The notes under the pieces: generated by a model
The model's input: only the letters and a program-made list of their open reading frames with translations
Database searches by the model: none
What the model was told of the DNA's origin: nothing
Assembly: GCA_036508635.1 (NCBI GenBank)
Contig: DATCGY010000292.1
Span: 1 to 10,559 of the forward strand
DNA: 10,559 nt
Source of the DNA: FEN-727 sp036508635
Lineage (GTDB): Bacteria > Actinomycetota > Geothermincolia > Fen-727 > Anoxymicrobiaceae
Reading direction: 5' to 3'
Shown: positions 6,775 to 10,559 of the stretch, piece after piece
Position numbering within the stretch: the stretch's first letter is position 1
Layout of the letters: the number at the start of each line of letters is the position of its first letter
Program-made: the position numbers and the translations under genes

Positions 6775-7476
6775 TCAGGCTTTCGCCCTTTTTTCGCGCA
6801 GCATCCTGCCGATCGTCTCCGAGGCGTGTGGCCGGATAGCCGCTCCGTGCCCGGGGTATGCGATATACAGGTCGAGGCCCGCCAGCTTCTCCTGCGAAGC
6901 GTATATCTTCTCGATGCTCTCACTCGCGGATAGCATCGGCATCCCGGCGGAGCCCCGGTAGTTGGACACGAGGTCTCCAATGAAGGCGCGCCTGCCTTCG
7001 GCGTCGTAGTAGCCCGTGCCGCCGGGTGTGTGCCCCTGTAGTGCCAGCACCTCGAGGCCCAACTCCTCGATCATCTCTCCGCCCGACACCGCGCGATCGA
7101 CATCGACCGGATCGAATCGCTGATACCATTCGAGAATCGACCCCGGTATCCTGCCCATTATCTTGCCCAGCACGCTCAAGTTGCTCGGCTTGCGAGGCGG
7201 CTCGGTACCCTGGATGACAGCGATATCGGCTTCCCCGGCGATGATGGTAGCTCCGGAAAGCGCCTTCAGCTTTGCGAGGTTGCCGCAGTGGTCTCCGTGG
7301 TTGTGAGTGATGAGGATGAACTCGATGTCCCTCGGGGATACTTGCAGGGCGGCGAGCTTCTTCTGTAACCCTCGCCAGTCCAGGGGGGTCAGCGTATCGA
7401 CAAGGGCGATTCTTTCCCCCTTGATGAGATAGGCGTTCGCTATTAACGACTTTATGGGGAAGACCTCGAATTCCAT
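6775..7476 (-). CDS. Metallo-beta-lactamase-fold hydrolase
   Basis: A 233-residue zinc-dependent hydrolase of the metallo-beta-lactamase superfamily (glyoxalase II-like branch). The metal ligands are all present: THNHGDH (His58, His60, Asp62, His63), GHTPGGTGYY (His149), FIGDLVSN (Asp168) and YPGHG (His210). The protein appears cytosolic, with no signal peptide. The reading frame is open to an ATG at 7515, but the ATG at 7476 has GGAGG 7 nt upstream and begins at the family's usual first strand (MEFEVFPI), so it is chosen. The redoxin gene starts 7 nt after its stop, implying one transcript and possibly a linked function in detoxification of thiol adducts or peroxides (inference). The substrate cannot be deduced. 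Confidence 0.9.
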   Translation of the reverse strand: MEFEVFPIKSLIANAYLIKGERIALVDTLTPLDWRGLQKKLAALQVSPRDIEFILITHNHGDHCGNLAKLKALSGATIIAGEADIAVIQGTEPPRKPSNLSVLGKIMGRIPGSILEWYQRFDPVDVDRAVSGGEMIEELGLEVLALQGHTPGGTGYYDAEGRRAFIGDLVSNYRGSAGMPMLSASESIEKIYASQEKLAGLDLYIAYPGHGAAIRPHASETIGRMLREKRAKA

Positions 7477-7514
7477 CGACCGACCTCCAGATCGCATGAC
7501 AGCACCTTGCATCA

Positions 7515-7520
7515 ATCATA
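7515..7520 (-). promoter_or_regulatory. Possible -10 box of the metallo-hydrolase/redoxin operon
   Basis: TATGAT on the minus strand, 38 nt before the ATG at 7476, matches five of six bases of the sigma-70-type -10 consensus. No good -35 lies 16-18 nt further upstream, so support is weak. If used, it would place the transcript start inside the 7515-7476 extension and so agrees with the shorter protein start. Confidence 0.3.
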
Positions 7521-7663
7521 TCCAATGCCGACTTCAGGATACCAGTCTGCCGGGTTGAAGCGGGTTCGAATCATGGTCATGGAGTTCGGTATCATGGATT
7601 CGCCAGCCACGCAGTACTAAAGTGGAGACAAGGCGCGAGCCGTGTGAAGTATGAAGGTGAGGC
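7521..7663. other. Divergent intergenic region between metallo-hydrolase and activase genes
   Basis: About 140 bases that should carry promoters for both outward-facing units. Apart from the -10-like TATGAT on its edge and an AAGGTGAGG ribosome site before the ATG at 7664, I see no clear promoter, operator palindrome or RNA gene. Confidence 0.4.
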
Positions 7664-8587
7664 ATGACGGAAGGAAAAGCGTTGATTCTAGAGGTAAAGG
7701 GAAACTCGCTTGATGACGGACCCGGCATCCGAACCGTCGTCTTCTTCAAGGGTTGCCCTCTTTCCTGCGACTGGTGCCACAACCCCGAGAGCAAAAGGGC
7801 CAGAACCGAGCTATCGTTCGACGCGAAGACGTGCATTGGGTGCGGCACGTGTATAGAGACCTGCACGGCCGGGGCCCTGTCGACCGACAACGCCTGGTTC
7901 GTGGACAGGGCCAGGTGCGACCTGTGCCTGGAGTGCGTTGAGGCCTGTCCTTCAGGCGCACTCGAGAGAGTCGGCGTAGAGATGACGGTGGAGTCCCTGG
8001 TTTCCGAGATCGCGAAAGACGAGCCGTTTTTCCGCGTATCCGGGGGCGGAGTGACGCTCTCGGGGGGAGAGCCGCTCCTCAACATGGAGTACGCCGGAAC
8101 GCTGGCCGCCGCTCTCAAGGCCAGGGGGGTACACGTCCTGGTAGAGACATGCGGCTTGTTCGATTTCGACAGGTTCGCAGAACTCGTCCTTCCGCACGTC
8201 GATACGGTCTATCTCGACATCAAGCTGATGGACTCTGACGAGCACAGGCGGCACTGCGGGGTGCCCAACAAGGCGATACTCGAGAACATCTCCAGGCTCT
8301 CGCGGCTGGGCGAGGGTACCGACGTGGATTTCCTAATCCGCGTGCCGCTCGTCCCCGGGATTACCGCCACGCGGGAGAACCTCACCGACATCGCGGGTTT
8401 CCTCGGCGAGTTGGGCATAGACAGGGTGGCGCTGCTTCCGTATAACCCGCTCTGGCATGAGAAATGCGAGAAGATAGGCGAGCGCAGTCCGTACGAGGGC
8501 GTCCCCGGTATGACTTCGTGGATGACCCCCGAAGAAGTCGCTTCCTGCGTCAAGATATTCGAGGACCAGGGCGTAGATGTCATTTGA
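7664..8587 (+). CDS. Glycyl-radical-enzyme activating protein (radical SAM, with two extra 4Fe-4S sites)
   Basis: A 307-residue radical SAM activase that would abstract a hydrogen from the glycyl loop of a partner glycyl radical enzyme, using SAM and a reduced 4Fe-4S cluster. The radical SAM motif is GCPLSCDWCHNPE with Cys31, Cys35 and Cys38. A ferredoxin-like insert follows with two CxxCxxCxxxC sets (Cys57/60/63/67 and Cys85/88/91/95). SGGGVTLSGGEPL (126-138) contains the GGE SAM-binding motif. The insert places it with the larger activases of about 300 residues (of dehydratases, decarboxylases or lyases) rather than the ~245-residue pyruvate formate-lyase activase. A ribosome site (AGGTGAGG) sits just before the ATG. 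No glycyl radical enzyme is within the window, so the partner is unknown. The activity implies anaerobic metabolism. Confidence 0.93.
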   Translation: MTEGKALILEVKGNSLDDGPGIRTVVFFKGCPLSCDWCHNPESKRARTELSFDAKTCIGCGTCIETCTAGALSTDNAWFVDRARCDLCLECVEACPSGALERVGVEMTVESLVSEIAKDEPFFRVSGGGVTLSGGEPLLNMEYAGTLAAALKARGVHVLVETCGLFDFDRFAELVLPHVDTVYLDIKLMDSDEHRRHCGVPNKAILENISRLSRLGEGTDVDFLIRVPLVPGITATRENLTDIAGFLGELGIDRVALLPYNPLWHEKCEKIGERSPYEGVPGMTSWMTPEEVASCVKIFEDQGVDVI

Positions 8588-8588
8588 G

Positions 8589-8632
8589 CGGCTCCTCGTG
8601 TATTCCGCGATGGAACTCCTTCCATTGAGCCG
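8589..8632. repeat. Nested inverted repeats after the activase gene
   Basis: CGGCTC (8589-8594) is complementary to GAGCCG (8627-8632). Inside it ATGGAA-CTCC-TTCCAT (8610-8625) forms a perfect 6-bp stem with a 4-base loop. The structure starts two bases after the activase stop. No T-tract follows on either strand, so it is not a standard rho-independent terminator, but it may mark a transcript end or stabilise the 3' end. Confidence 0.4.
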
Positions 8633-8672
8633 TTAACTGGTGAAAAAAGTGGAAAACAGAGCTGTACCGGCG

Positions 8673-8681
8673 TGCTAGAAT
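8673..8681 (+). promoter_or_regulatory. Possible extended -10 promoter of the geranylgeranyl-reductase operon
   Basis: TGCTAGAAT contains the TG-N extension followed by TAGAAT, close to the TATAAT consensus, 36 bases before the ATG at 8718. The -35 position (AAAACA, 8653-8658, 17-base spacer) is poor, which is common for extended -10 promoters. The location, between a possible 3'-end structure and the next gene, supports it. Confidence 0.4.
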
Positions 8682-8717
8682 GCAGCGTGAGTTTGAGGCT
8701 GACCTAAGGTGGGGGAG

Positions 8718-9941
8718 ATGGTGGAAAAGAAGAAAGACGTCATAGTCCTCGGCGGTGGCCCCGCGGGTTCTTTCTCGGCCATGCAGCTCGTTGCTATGCG
8801 ACCGGAGCTGACCGAGCGCATCGTGCTCCTGGAGGCGAAGCGCCAGGGCCGTGACAAAGTTTGCGCCGGTGGGGTCTCGGGTCGGGTCATGAGAAGGTCG
8901 CGGGAGCAACTGGGCATTGACATCGCTTCCCTTCCAGGCAGGGATATCGACGGTCTGAATCCGAGGTTCATGGACATGGAGGCCAAAGCCACAAAGAAGG
9001 GCTTCGGCAAGGTGATCCGCCGTGACGTCCTCGACTCTTTCCTTCTCGACCGCGCAAGAGACGCGGGAGTGACCGTGTTCACCGAGACGCCCGCGACCCG
9101 CATCCAGAGGACTTCCGACGGCGTGTCCGTCGAGACGAAAGAGGGAACTTTCACCGGGAAAGTCCTGATCGCCGCGGATGGGGTCAACGGGCTCACCAAG
9201 AGGACGCTCGGGCTCGATTCGATCGGCCGCAAAGAGTTCCTCTATATGGCGAGGCTCCCGGAGCTTGACATGCCCCCCAGGCTTATTGTCGATTACTCTC
9301 CGATTCTCGACGGGGTTCCGGGCTACGCCTGGTTCTTCCCCGAGGAGAAAGGGCTCAATGCCGGAATAACGGGCGGCTCTCCAGGGAATATGAAGTTGCT
9401 CAAGAGCGTATTTTTCAAGATGGTCCAGAAGAACCTCGGCGCGGACATCAAGGGAGAAGAACCGACAATGCAGGTCTGGCCGGAGAGGTTCTTCTCCGTT
9501 TCTGTACCTTCCTACTCAGAGAGGATACTGTTTGTCGGGGACAACCTGGGAGTCACACCGCTTACCGGTGAGGGGATCGGGGTGTGCTTCGACTCGAGCA
9601 GGGCGGCCGCCCAGGAGGCATTAAGGGCCCTCGACAGAAATGACTACTCGTTCCGGACGTACCCCTGGCGCCTGAAGACGTGCGAGTTCTTCCCGACCTG
9701 GTCGCTGGAACACATCTTTCTGGAGCTGAAGTCACCCATGCTCTTCCGCCTGTTTTTCATGCTGACGACCGAGAGGAACAAGCCCATCGAGAAGACGTTG
9801 ATGGACCTCTACTGTAGAATATTCGCCGGCGACATTCACATTAGCTACCTTACCGCGTTACATCTAATGTGCACGATGACACCGTCGTGGAAACTGCTGA
9901 AGTCACTGGTGCTCGGCGATAAGTCGGAAAGATACTCGTGA
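8718..9941 (+). CDS. Geranylgeranyl-reductase-family FAD-dependent oxidoreductase
   Basis: A 407-residue flavoprotein of the geranylgeranyl reductase family, which saturates isoprenoid chains or related polyenes with FAD. The N-terminal Rossmann motif is VIVLGGGPAG (residues 8-17). Next is the family motif KVCAGGVSG (47-55), a conserved-cysteine loop near the flavin. The second FAD motif is FVGDNLGVTPLTGEGIG (272-288), where Asp275 should contact the ribityl chain. The C-terminal third is less conserved and probably makes the substrate pocket. The frame is open from a GTG at 8709, but the ATG at 8718 is preceded by AAGGTGG at good spacing and is chosen. The stop overlaps the GTG of the next gene. 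The substrate (quinone side chain, lipid or carotenoid) is not determinable here. Confidence 0.88.
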   Translation: MVEKKKDVIVLGGGPAGSFSAMQLVAMRPELTERIVLLEAKRQGRDKVCAGGVSGRVMRRSREQLGIDIASLPGRDIDGLNPRFMDMEAKATKKGFGKVIRRDVLDSFLLDRARDAGVTVFTETPATRIQRTSDGVSVETKEGTFTGKVLIAADGVNGLTKRTLGLDSIGRKEFLYMARLPELDMPPRLIVDYSPILDGVPGYAWFFPEEKGLNAGITGGSPGNMKLLKSVFFKMVQKNLGADIKGEEPTMQVWPERFFSVSVPSYSERILFVGDNLGVTPLTGEGIGVCFDSSRAAAQEALRALDRNDYSFRTYPWRLKTCEFFPTWSLEHIFLELKSPMLFRLFFMLTTERNKPIEKTLMDLYCRIFAGDIHISYLTALHLMCTMTPSWKLLKSLVLGDKSERYS

Positions 9942-10559
9942 GTGAATACAACAAGACCGTGATGAAAAGAATATCGAGGGACAAGGTCAGGAGGCTGAAC
10001 CACTGCCATAAGTGTTACACTCCCAGGCTCCTGCCCCTGCTCTTCCGCTGGGACGACGGTGGCGCCCTCGCTATGAGGTACATGAACCCGAACATGCGGT
10101 TCATCTTCCTGGAAAACGACCTGTTGAACGAAGTCATGGACGTGCTCGGCGCGCACTTCGGCGACGATGAGGTCTACGAGATCGCGCGAAATACAGAGAG
10201 GGCCTCGTCAGCGGGGTACGCCGCGATGCTGTTCGCTTCGGAGAAATGGTACCTGAAGCTCCCATCTCTCCTGGCAAGGCACACTTTCCTCGTCGAGTAC
10301 GTAATGGAAATGAACATGAACCTGCTCGGGTACGGGGCCGGTACGACCGTTGACCGCAGCACAGAGAACCCGTCACTGTACACACGCCACCCTTTCAACC
10401 CGACCCTTTTCCAGGCAGACCTCGAGGGTGTCTACCTGGTCCTCCGCGAGAGAGAGGTCACCGCGCTGAAAGATGTCATCTCGGAGGAGGAGAGCATCTA
10501 CATGTACTACTCCGAGCCTGTTCCGAGGGTGCCCGGCATCTACAAGAAGTTCGAGCTCG
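9938..10559 (+). CDS. Unrecognised protein, partial (runs off the window end)
   Basis: An open frame of 207 codons continues to the last base of the window with no stop. The GTG start at 9938 overlaps the preceding TGA (GTGA) and has GGAAAG 6 nt upstream, so it is translationally coupled to the reductase; an ATG at 9962 is an alternative. I do not recognise the family. Visible features are a Cys-x-x-Cys pair (HCHKC, Cys23 and Cys26) that may bind metal, a mixed alpha/beta-looking sequence with no obvious membrane segment, and a motif-like stretch ENPSLYTRHPFNP near residues 143-155. Codon use resembles the neighbours. Its position suggests a partner or accessory role to the reductase (inference only). 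Confidence 0.75.
   Translation, partial: MSEYNKTVMKRISRDKVRRLNHCHKCYTPRLLPLLFRWDDGGALAMRYMNPNMRFIFLENDLLNEVMDVLGAHFGDDEVYEIARNTERASSAGYAAMLFASEKWYLKLPSLLARHTFLVEYVMEMNMNLLGYGAGTTVDRSTENPSLYTRHPFNPTLFQADLEGVYLVLREREVTALKDVISEEESIYMYYSEPVPRVPGIYKKFEL

Noticed and set aside
6255..6980. Redoxin as a pseudogene with a nonsense mutation
   Set aside because: Both halves are well conserved and in frame, no other lesion is present, the stop falls exactly on the catalytic Cys position, and a SECIS-like hairpin follows. Recoding explains all of this better than decay.
7559..7585. tRNA-like GGTTCGAATC sequence
   Set aside because: It resembles a T-loop, but the flanking bases do not form the 5-bp T-stem and no acceptor or anticodon arm could be found around it.

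Overview
The window reads as chromosomal DNA from a GC-rich bacterium that is probably anaerobic. Three things suggest this: a glycyl-radical-enzyme activase (oxygen-sensitive chemistry), an apparent selenocysteine-containing redoxin, and a large secreted C25-type protease carrying C-terminal 'YLAEG-tDWGF' repeats. From memory, such repeats are common in uncultured, deep-branching Actinomycetota, but the lineage call is an inference and is not certain. UGA is the stop codon of seven of the nine genes, so the genetic code is standard.

Layout. (1) Positions 27-3797, minus: a 1256-residue secreted gingipain-like cysteine protease with a signal peptide, a C25 catalytic core, two IPT/TIG domains and four tandem ~103-residue repeats. 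(2) Positions 4066-5648, plus: a two-gene membrane/lipid operon, a PlsC-type acyltransferase overlapping by ATGA a DUF1295 (steroid 5-alpha-reductase-like) membrane protein. (3) Positions 5650-7476, minus, converging on the previous operon with a single base between the stop codons: in transcription order a metallo-beta-lactamase-fold hydrolase, a redoxin and a small SAM-dependent methyltransferase. (4) Positions 7664-8587, plus, divergent from group 3: a glycyl-radical-enzyme activating protein with two extra 4Fe-4S sites. (5) Positions 8718-10559, plus: a geranylgeranyl-reductase-family FAD oxidoreductase, translationally coupled (GTGA) to an unrecognised protein that runs off the window.

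The main discovery is in group 3. The redoxin gene looks broken by an in-frame UGA, giving two ORFs in the same frame. The UGA lies exactly where the first cysteine of a CxxC redox motif belongs (GTW-U-PHC-RKYM). The mRNA immediately downstream can fold a perfect 7-bp hairpin with a GGU apical loop, 21 nt after the UGA, on top of a short lower stem. This matches a bacterial SECIS element, so the two ORFs should be annotated as one 170-residue selenoprotein. No Sec-insertion genes (selA, selB, selC, selD) are in the window.

The redoxin follows the metallo-hydrolase by 7 nt and is probably co-transcribed with it. The acyltransferase/DUF1295 and geranylgeranyl-reductase operons point to lipid or isoprenoid modification. 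The glycyl radical enzyme served by the activase is not in the window.
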